Below are positions 1-12,712 of a stretch of DNA of 64,000 nucleotides, piece by piece. The position numbers and the translations under genes are program-made. The stretch comes from Megalobrama amblycephala (lineage: Eukaryota > Chordata > Actinopteri > Cypriniformes > Xenocyprididae), in NCBI RefSeq assembly GCF_018812025.1, contig NC_063052.1:25865726-25929725 (forward strand), written 5' to 3'. How positions within the stretch are numbered: the stretch's first letter is position 1; the number at the start of each line of letters is the position of its first letter. The notes under the pieces are model-generated. The model saw only the letters and a program-made list of their open reading frames with translations, was not told the DNA's origin and did not search any database.

Positions 1-936
1 CGTTGACTCGGATGTACGTCATTGCTTACGTTGCACGAGTGCCCACTTCTGGCGGAACCTTTGCAATGGGCTGAACTGGAACGTCCTAAGCCCTTGATCA
101 CTTGGAATCCGAATTAATTATTTTTAAAAAAAATAATTAATATATCTTAGAATTGTTTGTGGTAGGGTAAATTAAACGCGATATGCGATGACGTCATAAT
201 CGTGTTGCATTGTGGGTTATGGAGCTGCCTGAAGTGTACATGTGAAGTAGACTCGCTCCCTCGGTTAAAATCAAGGGAGCGAGGGTCTGTCCATGTAAAC
301 TTCCCTCGTCCACTTCACGAAGTGGAACGCACTTCAAAATGGCGGCAGGGATTCCCCCGAGGGGAAGTGTGTAGGGAAGTTCGCGAGTGTGTGTCTAAAA
401 CTGGGCTGCGTTTCAGTTCGTTTTTTAAATGCCCTTCCCTCGCTAACTTCCCTCAGTCTCGTTGACTCGGATGTACGTCATTGCTTACGTTGCACGAGTG
501 CCCACTACTGGCGGAACCCTTGCAATGGGCTGAACTGGAACATCCTAAGCCCTTGATCACTTGGAATCCGCAATGGAGCTGATTTATTATTTATTTTTTT
601 CCCTTACAAATTTGTTTAATACAGCATTCTATATGTATATATGTGTGTTTTAAATGTTAAAAAAATTAATTAATATATCATAGAGTTGTTTGTGGTGGGG
701 TAAATTAAACGCAATATGCGGTGACGTCATAATCGTGTTGCATTGTGGGTTATGGAGCTGCCTGAAGTGTACATGTGAAGTAGACTCCCTCGGTCAAAAT
801 CGAGGGAGCGAGGGTCTGTCCATGTAAACTTCTCTCGTCCACATCACGAAGTGGAACGCACTTCAATATGGCGGCAGGGATCCCCCCGAGGGGAAGTGCT
901 TAGGGAAGTTTCGCGAGTGCGTGTCTAAAACTGGAG
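1..936. repeat. Tandem duplication of a ~460-bp repeat unit
   Basis: Unit 1 (1-460) and unit 2 (461-936) start with the same 20 bases cgttgactcggatgtacgtc and share the blocks ttgcacgagtgcccact, ttaaacgcgatatgcg, gtgacgtcataatcgtgttg and gtggaacgcacttcaa. Unit 2 carries ~80 extra bp after the first block (about 572-655). Unit 2 breaks off at gtctaaaactgg, where the Tc1 element begins. The small plus-strand open frame at 202-465 is part of this repeat and has no recognisable product. The array probably continues left of the window. Confidence 0.75.
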
Positions 937-2116
937 TGGAACACAGCCCTGGACTGCAGGCTGGCCATTTCAGTACCCGGATCCTTCTATGCAGCCATGA
1001 TGTTGTAATTGATGTAGTATGTGGTCTGGCATTGTCATTTTGGAAAATGTAAGGTCTTCCCTGAAAGAGACGATGTCTGGATGGGAGCATATGTTGTTCT
1101 AGAACTTGGATATACCTTTCAGCATTGATGGTGCCTTTCCAGATGTGTAAGCTGCCCATGCCACACGCACTCATGCAACCCCATACCATCAGAAATGCAG
1201 GCTTCTGAACTGAGCGCTGATAACAACTTGGGTTGTCCTTGTCCTCTTTAGTCCGGATGACATGGCATCCCAGTTTTCCAAAAAGAACTTCAAATTTCGT
1301 CTGACCACAGAACAGTTTTCCACTTTGCCACAGTCCAGTCCATTTTAAATGAGCCTTGGCCCAGAGAAAACGCCTGCGCTTCTGGATCATGTTTAGATAT
1401 GGCTTCTTTTTCGACCTATAGAGTTTTAGCCGGCAACGGCGAATGGCACGGTGGATTGTGTTCACCGACAATGTTTTCTGGAAGTATTCCTGAGCCCATG
1501 TTGTGATTTCCATTACAGTAGCATTCCTGTATTTGGATGCAGTGCCGTCTAAGGACCCGAAGATCACGGGCATCCAGTATGCTTGACCCTTACGCACAGA
1601 GATCGTTCCAGATTCTCTGAATCTTTGGATGATATTATGCACTGTAGATGATGATAACTTCAAACTCTTTGCAATTTTTTTCTCTGAGAAACTCCTTTCT
1701 GATATTGCTTCACTATTTTTCGCCGCAGCATTGGGGGAATTGGTGATCCTCTGTCCATCTTGACTTGAGAGAGACACTGCCAGTCTGAGAGGCTCTTTTT
1801 ATACCCAATCATGTTGCCAATTGACCTAATAAGTTGCAAATTGGTCCTCCAGCTGTTCCTTATATGTACATTTAACTTTTCCGGCCTCTTATTGCTACCT
1901 GTCCCAACTTTTTTGGAATGTGTAGCTCTCATGAAATCCAAAATGAGCCAATATTTGGCATGACATTTCAAAATGTCTCACTTTCAACATTTGATATGTT
2001 ATCTATATTCTATTGTGAATAAAATATGAGTTTATGAGATTTGTAAATTATTGCATTCCTTTTTTATTCACAATTTGTACAGTGTCCCAACTTTTTTGGA
2101 ATCGGGTTTGTATATT
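937..2116 (-). pseudogene. Broken Tc1-like transposon with degenerate transposase
   Basis: The minus strand starts with a Tc1-type end at 2116 (acaaacccgattccaaaaaa gttgggacac), with a second internal copy of the motif near 1900-1920. The transposase reads in two frames: MDRGSPIPPMLRRKIVKQYQ, then, after a frameshift near 1680, SERSFSEKKIAKSLKLSSST (helix-turn-helix), a paired-like RAIRRCRLKLYRSKKKPYL, and NDNARPHTT with the second catalytic Asp. The first catalytic block (normally W.DETKFE) is shifted to GQTKFEVLF by a lost base. The protein stops being Tc1-like at WPACSPGL, so the third acidic residue and the 3' end are gone, replaced at about 937 by the tandem repeat. Not functional. Confidence 0.85.
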
Positions 2117-3676
2117 ACATTGATTTTACTGAAAATAAAAAAAGTTTCATTTCAGGTGTTCGGACATTTGACTGCGAACAACACAATTGTGACTCCCAAA
2201 TGAACAATACCAGAGGGTTAATTAATATTGTCACACATTACTGATCAAACCTATAATTGATAACACAGGACTGCAAGTTTAAAGAGAATGATTGGCAAAA
2301 TGTGGAACAGAGCTGTTTATACTTGTTAGGTTGGTGATAAAATGTAACCATCATGTTTTTGTTTCTTATAAACACCACATTAACTACAACATTTTTCAAA
2401 CTATCAGTCTTGACTAAGAATATCTGCACAGATCTATTGAGGATTGTGTGGCATTTATGGAAATTAATAAGTGAATTCATTCCACATTGTAATTCATGTT
2501 GAACTAATCCAAACCCTGTGGGCAAATCAAATCTTTTCAGCTATCTTGCCATTATCTTAATTTGCATGCGACAGAATGACATGAGCAGGGCTCTGCCAAA
2601 GTTTTGGGGTGGTTGTTAATGTCTATGTGTGATTTGCATGTGCATTCGTGTTGCGAGGCTTGTATTCAGGTGTTAAAACCAATTTCACTCTGTGCCAGTT
2701 TGTTTTTTTTGTTAGAGATGTTCACATTCATCACATTCATGTTCAAACAGCTCTAGAATTCTTATGATGTCTCGTTTGCCTTTCTGCTCACTTTTCACAA
2801 TGTCTCCTCCCACACTTGTAATGGGGATGCAACATAAAGGAACTGACAGAACAACTATGCAAGACTTGGCCAGAAGAAAAAAGGTGTGGCAGTTTACAGT
2901 CTGAAGTAGTTTTATTTCCTGGGAAAAATCTTGATAAGGGTTAGGTCTCTCATTTTGTCATTTTCCACAGGGTGTGTTAAAAAGTTTCTCTTCTTTTTTT
3001 AAACAATGCTAATTTTGCAGAAGCCAGAAGAATAACAATAAAAATAATTAAAAAGATTAAATAATTACAAAAGTAAAAGTAAAAAAAAAACAACTATGCA
3101 AGAAGAGGTAGATTTAACCTTAAACTCTCCCTTAGTAAAAGCTAGTTATTTTGGGAATAACTGAGATAATGGAATGTTTTCATTTAATTGTCTTTAAGTC
3201 AAGGAAAATATGTTGTTCTACAATTAACTGAATATCAGATTATGCCAAAGTTATGTGATTTTATTTGCTGTATTCAGTTGAGGTTAAAACCTCTGAGGTG
3301 AGCCAGGCCACAAACACTATTTATATTTTGATCCTACTTTCTTTTAAGTGTCTTTCACTATTATGTACCATCATTTAAATTAAGTGCATTGAATCCCTGA
3401 TACAATGCCCTTATTGTGTACATACAGTACATTTGTTTACATTGTACTATTTTACAGCGTCCTTTAAATTATGCATAATTACATGCAACTTACCCGGGCC
3501 TAAACCAAACTCTAACCCTATAGTAAGTACATGTAGTTAATTAATATTACTCAAAACCTAAAATGTAGAATAACACTGTAACAAGGAAACATTAAAATAA
3601 AGTGTAACCAAAAAATACTTGCATGTAATTACAACTGTATTGAATACACCCAGAGTCATGTTAATGCACCACACTT
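2117..3676. other. Gene-free AT-rich DNA
   Basis: I see no coding exon, RNA gene or clear repeat here. Short open frames (for example 2238-2525) have no coding signature. Confidence 0.5.
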
Positions 3677-3930
3677 TGACTATAACTGAATATTGGCATG
3701 TATGTCGTCAGGCCAGGACTCTTATCACACATGTGAATTTTGTGGCAGGTTGGACACTGTATGCCTGAGTTACAACAGCTTTCTCTTTCATGATGAAACA
3801 CCAGACTTTGTCAGGCCGACACAGACACACCCTCCAATGAAAACTCAAGATCTTCACAATGAAACTCGGTAATGCCTTAGGATTAGACTGACCAAATATG
3901 ATGTTGTTCAAGTTAAATCTCTACAAGGAG
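3677..3930. repeat. Dispersed repeat, copy 1
   Basis: Begins tgactataactgaatattgg and shares many blocks with 4583-4840: tcaggccaggactct, cgagttacaaca-like gagttacaaca, aaaactcaagatcttc, gattagac and atatgatgttg. The two diverged copies lie in the same orientation about 906 bp apart with a MITE between them. Family unknown to me. Confidence 0.65.
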
Positions 3931-4539
3931 TTAAAGGTGCTAAAGAGGATCTTTTCGTCGACTGAGAAACCAAAGACTGTTAGTCAGTTTTTGAAATGAG
4001 CGCATGCGTAAGAACAACCCCCCTCCTTCACAGCTCATTTCAAGGGAACGCCTCCCAAAACTCGTGCACGAGTATTGGAACACGAGTGTTTACCACCGGC
4101 ATTCGCTGTGTCGTGTTAGTAGATTCATTATGTCGGACTGACCGCAGGTAACTCATAATCTGGAGTTGTTACTCCTGTCTCCTGACAAAAACATTGCATG
4201 CGGCGCCTGTAGAGTGTGGAAAGTTACTGGAGCGCGCAGCCGCACACGTCTCTCACAAAGAATGTCACGCTAGTGATTGACAAGCCAGAGGGCCAATCCG
4301 CGCACGTCTTTCACAAGGAACGTAATGGCAGTGATTGACAAGCCAGAGGGCCAATCGTTTACACAATGATCGCGTAAATGATTGGCTGATGTTTTTAATG
4401 CCCTACCTCGTGCACAGATGATGTATATTAATATTATTCCTTTCAGTGCACCTAATAAATAGTCTTTTATCAGTTAGTAAAGACAGTTTCAAGTAATATT
4501 GCAAAAATGTATAAAACAAAACGTCTTTAGCACCTTTAA
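3931..4539. mobile_element. 609-bp MITE with TTAAAGGTGCTAAAGA inverted ends
   Basis: Left end ttaaaggtgctaaagaggat and right end gtctttagcacctttaa are inverted repeats, with TTAA at both ends. Inside is an imperfect direct repeat (acgtctctcacaaagaatgt at ~4244 and acgtctttcacaaggaacgt at ~4303, each followed by gtgattgacaagccagagg). No transposase. The TTAA edges suggest a piggyBac-type non-autonomous element. Confidence 0.7.
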
Positions 4540-4582
4540 TAACAGTGTGAAACATGCCATTTCCTGTTGCCCATAAGAGGCG

Positions 4583-4840
4583 CTATGACTGTAACTGAAT
4601 ATTGGCATGTAGATGTCTTCAGGCCAGGACTCTAATAAAACATGTGAGGTTTGGGGCAGATCCGACGTGTGCCCGAGTTACAACAACTTCCTGTTTCATG
4701 GCTAAACATCGAAATTTGTCAGGCCACCACAGACATGCCTTCAGCGAAAACTCAAGATCTTCGCAATTTAATTTTCGCAAAGGCCTTTAGATTAGACAGA
4801 CCACATATGATGTTGATCTGATTAAAGTTCTAGGAGAAGT
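4583..4840. repeat. Dispersed repeat, copy 2
   Basis: Direct, diverged copy of 3677-3930. The 62-codon frame within it is not shared as a coding frame with copy 1, so it is not taken as a gene. Confidence 0.65.
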
Positions 4841-6092
4841 TTGTTCGAGTACAAGGTCTGGAAATAGCAAAAACAGCAAATATTTTGCAGAGAAAATTCA
4901 AAATATCTCAGTTCCTGTTGGGTTTTCAGATTTTGCACCCGGGGACTTTTTTGTAGGTATTGGGTATTAGTTACATTACATACAGGTATTATTGTAGGTA
5001 TTACCTCACATGTAACAACATGTCTCTACCATATTTCATACTTGTTTGTAAAACATGGCGCAAAGGGCGTTCAATTGAAATTTTGTAGGTGGTGCTACCG
5101 AGCCATTTGGCAACACCTAATTCTGAAACCCATATCAGACATACATTTTTACCACTTCAAAGATTCATTTCGGAGAAGAATAATAATTGACCGAGCAATT
5201 ATAAGAGGGTCCTCACACCATCGGTGCTCAGCCCCTAATCACTCAGCTGACCCTTCCCATACCCCTTATCCTACCATTAAACCAACCCATACTACTAAAC
5301 CCGTCTCTCACCTCTCACCCTTATCCCAGCTCAGTAGTGTGTTTTACAATGCAACATGAACACAACATGTACATTGTACCTAACAACATTATAAAACATT
5401 TTGTTCCAGTCTAAGATGCTCACAGTCAATACAGCGCTCCAGTTGTGCTAAAAAGCTATGACACAAAAGACCTGTTCACCAGTTACTGTACTGTATCACT
5501 GTAGAAGCAACAGAAGTGAACTATTACCCTTAGCATGTCTTTAGGACTATATTGGATTTAAATGAATAAATTCTCATGTTTTAATGTATGCTTGATATTT
5601 TATTAACATGGTACCATTTTAATGTTTTTTTATTTTAGTTATAGAAAACATATACGCAATAAGGTGTATGAGGCCACACTGTATTATGAACACAGTTAAC
5701 CACATCCTAACCCATTTAATCCCACTTGTAACAATTGTGACCACAATTTTTCCTCACATATTTTAGTGTGGTATTAAAAGGCAGCTCTTATTATGAAGCA
5801 CTTTCATTTCTAATGCAAATTTAAGATGTCTACATGAGTTCAGGGCAGGTCCAACATGATTGGGTAGTTTGGCCATGTGACCACACACACATTTATTTCC
5901 TGGTACTGCCATTTTAACACAGTGATGACATTAAAGCTCAGAAATGTCAGAAATCTGTCTCTCTGTCTGTCTGTCCAAAACAAACAAGTCACTCCAGCTA
6001 AAAAAAAACATAATTATCATGCCATGCAACACATTCTCACTCCCACCTCTTCACATATTGTTGCTTGGTCAGGACCCTTTGGCGTCACTATT
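4841..6092. other. Gene-free DNA
   Basis: No exon, RNA gene or strong repeat seen. Open frames at 5042-5359 and 5877-6165 lack any known motif, and the latter runs into a MITE. Confidence 0.45.
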
Positions 6093-6340
6093 TAAAGGGT
6101 TAGTTCACCCAAAAATGAAAATTCTGTCATTTATTACTCACATTGATGCCGTTCCACACCCGTAAGACCTTTGTTAATCTTCGGAACACTAATTAAGATA
6201 TTTCTGTTGAAATCGGATGGCTCCGCAAGGCCTACATATATAGCCAGCAATGACATTTCCTCTCTCAAGATCCATTAATGTACTAAAAACATATTTAAAT
6301 CAGTTCATGTGAGTACAGTGAGTGAGTAATCTGTCTGTGC
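6093..6340. mobile_element. One arm of the AAAGGGTTAGTTCACCC fold-back MITE
   Basis: Starts ttaaagggttagttcaccca and shares cgtaagacctt, atcttcggaaca, cctctctcaagatcca and catatttaaa with the fold-back element at 62688-63727. Only one arm is present. Confidence 0.7.
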
Positions 6341-7419
6341 AGCACTGCTTCAAGTTACACAAACCGAATACCATTTCACAACCAAAACTGACACAATGAC
6401 GCAATCGGTCATGAGACACACGAGAGCCAAAGCCATTTCACAATCAAAGCTCACATAACGCTTCTTCTTGCATCAATTTTGAATGTGCGTGCACAAGATC
6501 TACAGTGGATGGAGACAGAATGTTTTTAGATAAATCAATCATTTGGCCTTGTACCACTTGGAATATTTCATACTTTTTGAATGAATTATGCCTGTATTTG
6601 TTTCTCTTGTTATATCTGTTACATCCTCAGCCACCAGTCCAGTCCCTTCCATCTCCCACAATCCACCTGGGTAATCACCTGCACTCACTTCTCAATCATC
6701 ACACTTGTCTGCGATTACCCTGATCAGCTCCTCTCATCTCACCCTTCATAAGCAGTCACCTTCCACACCACAATTGGCTGGTTTTATTCTACCAGAAACC
6801 TTACTTACCTGCATTGACATTTAACTGTGTGAGCCTCTTTGTCACTCAACCCTCATCAGTCTTCTGTTATCTGCTACTAGCTTCAATCATCTAGTCCACC
6901 ATCTCAAGTCTTCATCGACTAAAACAGATAAGAACTGTTATCCACTGCCAGCATTACAATTCCCAGAATCTGTTCACTCACCTGCTGTCATCACTTGTGT
7001 GTTGACATCTGTGATAACTATAGTTTTTTTCTGTGTTGCATTCTTCTGTTCTGTGACAATATCCTGTGTTTTATATTGTATGATAAGCAATACAATTGTC
7101 ATGGTTTGAGTTGTTTTGTCCTGTTCAGTTGAATATATCTAGAGTTTGTTTTTCTTTAGTCACATGTTCTTTGTTCTCAGTTTCCTGCCACTTGTTGGTT
7201 TCTGATTTGATTAGTGTTTGAGTTCAGGCGTGTCTCGTTAGTTGGCTCATTTAGTCCTCTGTTCTTTGTATTTAAGCCCTGTTTGTTCAGTTCTGTTGCT
7301 TTCTTTTGTTTCTGTAAGTGTTTTTGTTTTGTGAATAAACCTTGAGTGCTGCATTTAGATTCTGCTTCCTTGCTGCAACCAGCTGTAACAAATGGGTAGG
7401 TGTGGGGCTGGGTTACATG
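6341..7419. other. Gene-free DNA with a possible LTR-like or SINE-like tail
   Basis: No gene seen. At about 7140-7400 a block running from a TATA-like tatttaagccctg to aataaaccttgagtgctgc resembles promoter-to-poly(A) spacing of a solo LTR, but I see no target duplication, so no firm call is made. Confidence 0.25.
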
Positions 7420-8225
7420 CACTCAAAAAAATGAATTGTTGGATTTACTTAAAAAATAAGTGTCAAGTGTCCATGCAACAATATTGAGTAATTTTACAAA
7501 AAACTATTTAGTTGAATGAACAAAAGAAATTCAAGTAAAGCTGACAAAATTTCTTTGAGTAAATACAAATCATTTGAATGTCATTGTTACATAATATTTA
7601 TATTCAGTTTCTTAATAATGTTATGTTGATTATGTAAGGTGAACACATTTTTTTTTTTTTTTGAATAATCATTTAAATAAAAAGGATACAACATATCAAA
7701 ACGCACTCAAAAAATAACTAATTGAACAAACCGAATTGATTTGAGAGCAGGATTTCATCCTATAAACACACGTATATGAGTGCGCACAGCCTAAACACAG
7801 GCGACACTTTTCTGCATGATGGTAACCATAAAATTCAAAAACATTACAGAAACTACTCTAAATGTCCAACATAACTGAACATTAAACACTAACATAAACT
7901 AACAACATCTTTCCCTTTATTGAAAAACACATAAAATAACACTTTAATCCCTAAATTTACTCTCCTAATGCAGTCCCTTGCAAAGCATGCTGGGAACTAC
8001 GGATCCACTGCACAGTTAGTTATGTCAACAACAATGTGAGCGTTTCACACAGCAATGTTAGGTTGACTGAACAAACACTTACTAAGTAAAGCTGACAATA
8101 CTCAATTTTAGTAGAAACAACGCAGTTAAATTACGATCATGTAGTTACATGAGTTTTTTAAGTAATGTGAACAAGGGTGGTTTGAGTGAAACTAACAACA
8201 GTGAAAGTTCATTTTTTTGAGTGTG
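7420..8225. mobile_element. ~800-bp DNA element with CACTCAAAAAAATGAA inverted ends
   Basis: Left gcactcaaaaaaatgaa and right ttcatttttttgagtgtgc are inverted. Internal sub-repeats related to caactaaatattgagta-type words occur on both strands. No transposase. The frames in it are non-coding. Confidence 0.6.
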
Positions 8226-8742
8226 CTCAAACATGCCAATTTTTTTTTTTTTTTTTTTTTTTTTAAACCACAAAAAAACCCCACGTTTTCTAGCATGAGC
8301 AATTAAACTATAGTTTCTTTCCAAGTTTCTGTTTGGCACTGCTTAATTTCAGCTGTGATTTAAAGTAACTAAATTGCATATTACCACAGTGGTTTGAGTC
8401 TCATGTGGACATGTAATCTCTGGGTTTTTTTTTTTTTTTTTTTTTTTTCTGTTGAAGATAATTTGGTTAAATTATCAATCTCTATTTTCCTAATTAGTCT
8501 CACTTTTCCACTGGAACACATGAACATGCCATTCCCAGCTGGACAATGCATTACATTTTCTGTTTATTGTTCTTGTCTTGACACCCACAATATCCTGAAA
8601 AGCAGGAAGTCATGAGAATGAGAGAGAGCACCTGATGTGATGTGATTCATATTAGGAGGAAAACATTTCAGTAAATGTTGAGTAACATTACATTGTTAAA
8701 TTTTCTGGGTTAAAAACAACCCAGTGGTTGGACTAAATGTTT

Positions 8743-8979
8743 GCACTCTTAAAAATAAAGGTCCCAAAACAGGGTTTTTGCAGCAATTAATAGAAGAACC
8801 ATTTTTGGTTCCTCAAAGAACTTTTCAGTGATCCGTTCTTAAAAGAACTTTTTAATAATCTAAAGAATCTTGTTCCACTTTAAAGAACCTTTTGTGCAAT
8901 GGAATCGTTTCATTGATGTTAAATATTCTTCATGGAACAATCAGTTACAATAAAGAACCTTTATTTTTAAAAGTGTGGC
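8743..8979. mobile_element. Small inverted-repeat element (ACTCTTAAAAATAAAGGT family)
   Basis: Starts cactcttaaaaataaaggt and ends aaagaacctttatttttaaaagtgt, with repeated internal words aaagaac and ggttcc. A relative lies at 56720-56950. Confidence 0.65.
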
Positions 8980-9083
8980 AATGAAAACTCCATGAAAAGA
9001 CAAACATTTTAAACAGAACAAGACTTTTCTTTTCCAGCATGGCATAAAGCAAGGTCCATATATAAATACTTACTATTAAAATA

Positions 9084-9655
9084 TTAAAGGTGCCCTAGAA
9101 TCAAAAAATGAATTTACCTTGGCATAGTTGAATAACGAGTTCAGTACATGGAAAAGACATACATTGAGTTTCAAACTCCATTGTTTCCTCCTCCTTATGT
9201 AAAACTCATTTGTTTAAAAGACCTCCGAAAAACAGGCGAATCTCAAAATAACTGTTACGTAACAGTCGGGATCATTAATATGTACGCCCCCAATATTTGC
9301 ATATGCCAGCTCATGTTCAAGGCATTACACAAGGGCAGCCAGCATTAACGTCTGGATCTGCACAGCTGAATCATCAGACTAGGTAAGCAAGCAAGAACAA
9401 TAGCGATAATAACTGACATGATCCATGATTACATTATATTTTTGTGACATTTGTGAATGGTCTTTCTAAATGTTTCGTTAGCATGTTGCTAATGTACTGT
9501 TAAATGTGGGGCCGCGCGTTGAATCGGTGTATAGTTAATGATGCCCCAAAATAGGCAGTTAAAATATTTTATTTTGAGCTGAAACTTCACAGACACATTC
9601 AGGGGACACCTTAGACTTATACATCTTGTAACAACTGGTTCTAGGGCACTTTTAA
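9084..9655. mobile_element. MITE with TTAAAGGTGCCCTAGAA inverted ends
   Basis: Left ttaaaggtgccctagaatc and right ggttctagggcacttttaa are inverted repeats over about 570 bp. No transposase. Its right-hand block (gctgaaacttcacagacaca) recurs at 49440-49520. Confidence 0.7.
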
Positions 9656-9834
9656 TACTATACTTAATGTTTCCAGATGGCTGCAAAACAAACCTCATTT
9701 CCCAGCATAGTGCCTGGCCTCACGGGAAGCAAATCAATGTATAAGCTGTTGAAGAAGTAACGGAAGGGATTAATTCCCATTGTTTGTAAATTAAATGTTC
9801 TAGCACACAGGGGTGTGGTGTTCAGGTGGACACA

Positions 9835-10020
9835 TGCTAAAATCTCGTAATGGAACAAAACCAACTGTCATTAAAATCTCATAAAAGAACAAAACATACT
9901 GTATTAAGATCTCATAAATAAAACTGACTGACAATGAAAACCGACTGTCATTGAGAACTCGTAAAGAAACAAAACTGACTGCCATTGAGATCTACTAAAG
10001 GAACAAAGCACATCATTGAA
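9835..10020. repeat. Degenerate minisatellite, unit about 35-40 bp
   Basis: Four to five imperfect copies of a unit like aaaatctcgtaatggaacaaaaccaactgtcatt. Open frames across it (9664-9985 minus) simply reflect the repeat. Confidence 0.65.
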
Positions 10021-10570
10021 GTCTTGTATTGAAGTCTCATTACTAGTCTTGTGTTGAACAAATACTCTGTGCAAGTTAATACACAGAAAAAAAATTGTAT
10101 GTCATGGTAATCTTCAATCAAAATCTCAAAAGTTACTTCCAGTCTGGAATGGCATTCCTTCTCTGATGACGTCAGTTTGATGGCTTGGGTTGAAATTGCT
10201 TAAACCACTCCCCTCCCACCTTTAGTCTGCTATGAGTCACTGTTTAGATTTTAATAGGCAAATACTTAAGAGTCTATGGATGGATCATTATTACAGTGAT
10301 TATTATTTTTCTAGCATGTTATATGTTTGGCAACCGTTCTTTTAACCCTAAAAGATGGAGTGTTTAGGTTTTCATTTCTTAAACAACCATGTATTAAGAT
10401 GTATCATGGCCATATTCCAGGAAAACAATGTCAAGGCTGGGCAGTGTAGTTTTGTACTCTGTAACTGACACTATTCAGTTTCAGTAAAGATAAAGAACAG
10501 AATGGGAGTTGTTTGGGTGTGCTAATTGCTAATAGTTTTTGTGACTAAGTTATGTGATAAACATTGTATT

Positions 10571-11209
10571 TTAAAGGTCCCGTTCTTCGTGATCCCATGT
10601 TTCAAACTTTAGTTAGTGTGTAATGTTGTTGTTAGAGTATAAATAAAATCTGTAAAATTTTAATGCTCAAAGTTCAATGCCAAGTGAAATATTTTATTTA
10701 ACAGAAGTCGCCTACATCGAACGGCCAGTTTGGACTACATCCCTCTACTTCCTTCTTTAATGACGTCACTAAAACAGTTTTTTGACTAACCTCCGCCCAC
10801 AGGAATACACAAGAGTTGCGTTTGTAGAGTGTGTTTGTCGCCATGTCATCGAAACGCTGTTATTTTCATCCCGCAGTCCAATCACCGGGATTGATTCCGG
10901 CTCAAATTGATAGGGTAAAATTAAAGACATGTTTACAATAACACTGAGCGCGTGCATCTCCACGTTATGGTAAGAGGCGTGACCTTTCCGGGCAAGATGC
11001 GCTAAACTGCTGTCGAATCACAACACAGCAACCGCTGGCACAGTCAGAACTCGTTACATATTTCTGAAGGAGGGACTTCATAGAACAAGGAAGTCATCAG
11101 CCCGTTTTTATACACGTGTTTTTTTTACACGCGAAACATGAACACGTTATATTGCGCACTATAAACACAATCAAAGGTTAAAAAAAAACACGAAAAACGG
11201 GACCTTTAA
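10571..11209. mobile_element. MITE with TTAAAGGTCCCGTTCTTCGTG inverted ends
   Basis: Left ttaaaggtcccgttcttcgt and right acgaaaaacgggacctttaa are inverted over 639 bp, with TTAA edges. The block tttagttagtgtgtaatgtt is shared with the element at 48680-49520, so the two belong to one family. Confidence 0.75.
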
Positions 11210-11789
11210 TGCATCTGTTAAAATCAAACTTTAATATTTTGCTATGGAAACAAAACTTTGACAGTGAGAAGGGAGTTTTGGTAAGGGTTTAGGTGGAGAT
11301 AGAGCCAGTAGCCTACTTTAAATATTTATGAAAAAGCTGAGAGATAATAATTGTGATTTAAGTCATCAAAATACACACCCAACAACAAATAATCATTAAT
11401 ACCACCATTTAAACATAGTGTTTTGATGACAAGGTAATTATGAAGTTAACCTTGATTTACCGGTTTCTTTTGGCTCAGCCAGGTATGTTTGTTTCTTGAT
11501 TATGCAAATATTGTGGGTTTTTTTTGTTTTGTTTTTTCAAGTGAGCCTAAGCATTTTTCGATCATTCTGTGAAACACCTCAATGCTACATCTGGTATATT
11601 TACAGTGATTAAAAACTGTAAATTTGTTTCTTCTAAATATTTCTGTTTAGATTATTTAGACTTTGCACAAAGCAGATGAGTTTATAACTGTTACCAAACA
11701 AACAACACAAAATATCTGATTTCAAAGCAGAAGAAAATGCAAAATTTTGCTCATAAGAAAAACATGGATGGAATACATAAAAATGTATT

Positions 11790-12712
11790 GATACGGTTTA
11801 CATACCCCTTGCAGAATATGCAAAAATGTTAATCATTTTAACAAAATAAGAAGGATCATGAAAATTGCATTTTATTTTTTATTTAGTACTGCCCTGAATA
11901 AACTGTATCAAACAGATGTTTACATATGTTTTCTGTCCACAAGACAAAAAAATAAAATGGCTGAATTTATAAAAATGACCCCTTTCAAAAGTTTACATAC
12001 CCTTGATTCCTAATACTGTGTGGTTACCTGGATGATCCACAACTGTTTTTTTGGTTTTTTTTTTTTTATGTTTTGTGATGGTTGTTAAGTCCCTTGTTTG
12101 TCCTGAGCAGTTAAACTGAGCTCTGTTCTTCAGAAAAATCCTCAATGTTCTGTGAAAATTCTTTTGCATATTTGAACCCTTTCCAACAATGACTATATGA
12201 TTTTGAGATCCATATTTTCACACTGAGGAAAACTCAAACACACCTATTTAAAAAGCTGCAAACATTCACTGATGGTCCAGAAGGAAACATGATGCATTAA
12301 AAGTTAGGGGGTGAAAACATTTGAACAAGATGATGATGTGCAAGTTTATCTTATTTTGTTTAAAGATCATATTTTTTCATTTAGTACTTCCCTTTGGAAG
12401 CTACAAAATATACATGTAATTACATGTTTCCCAGAAGACAAAAAAAGTACAATTTATCCTGTTCATCCAATTAAAAAAGTTTTCACCCCCTCGGCTCTTA
12501 ATGCATCATGTTTCCTTCTGGAATAGTGTCATTTTTATAAATTCAGTTTTTTTCTTTCTTTCTTTTTTTTGTCTTGTGGACTTTATGTAAACATCTATTA
12601 TGTGAAATAGTTTATTCAGGACAGTACTAAATAAAAAATAACATGCAATTTTCATGATCCTTATTTTGTTACCCCCTGCAAGGGGGATGCAAACTTTTGA
12701 GCTCAACTGTAT
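11790..12712. mobile_element. Palindromic Tc1-type MITE, diverged copy
   Basis: Arms starting near tttacataccccttgcagaat and ending ccctgcaagggggatgcaaa fold back on each other. The centre (ccagaaggaaacatgatgca) and words such as ctgagcagttaaactgagct match the composite element at 42922-45306. Confidence 0.7.

Noticed and set aside
863..1777. Intact Tc1 transposase gene
   Set aside because: The frame is shifted twice, the first catalytic block is broken and the C-terminal part is missing.
7140..7419. Solo LTR
   Set aside because: TATA-like and AATAAA words are suitably spaced, but no TG/CA ends or target duplication could be found.
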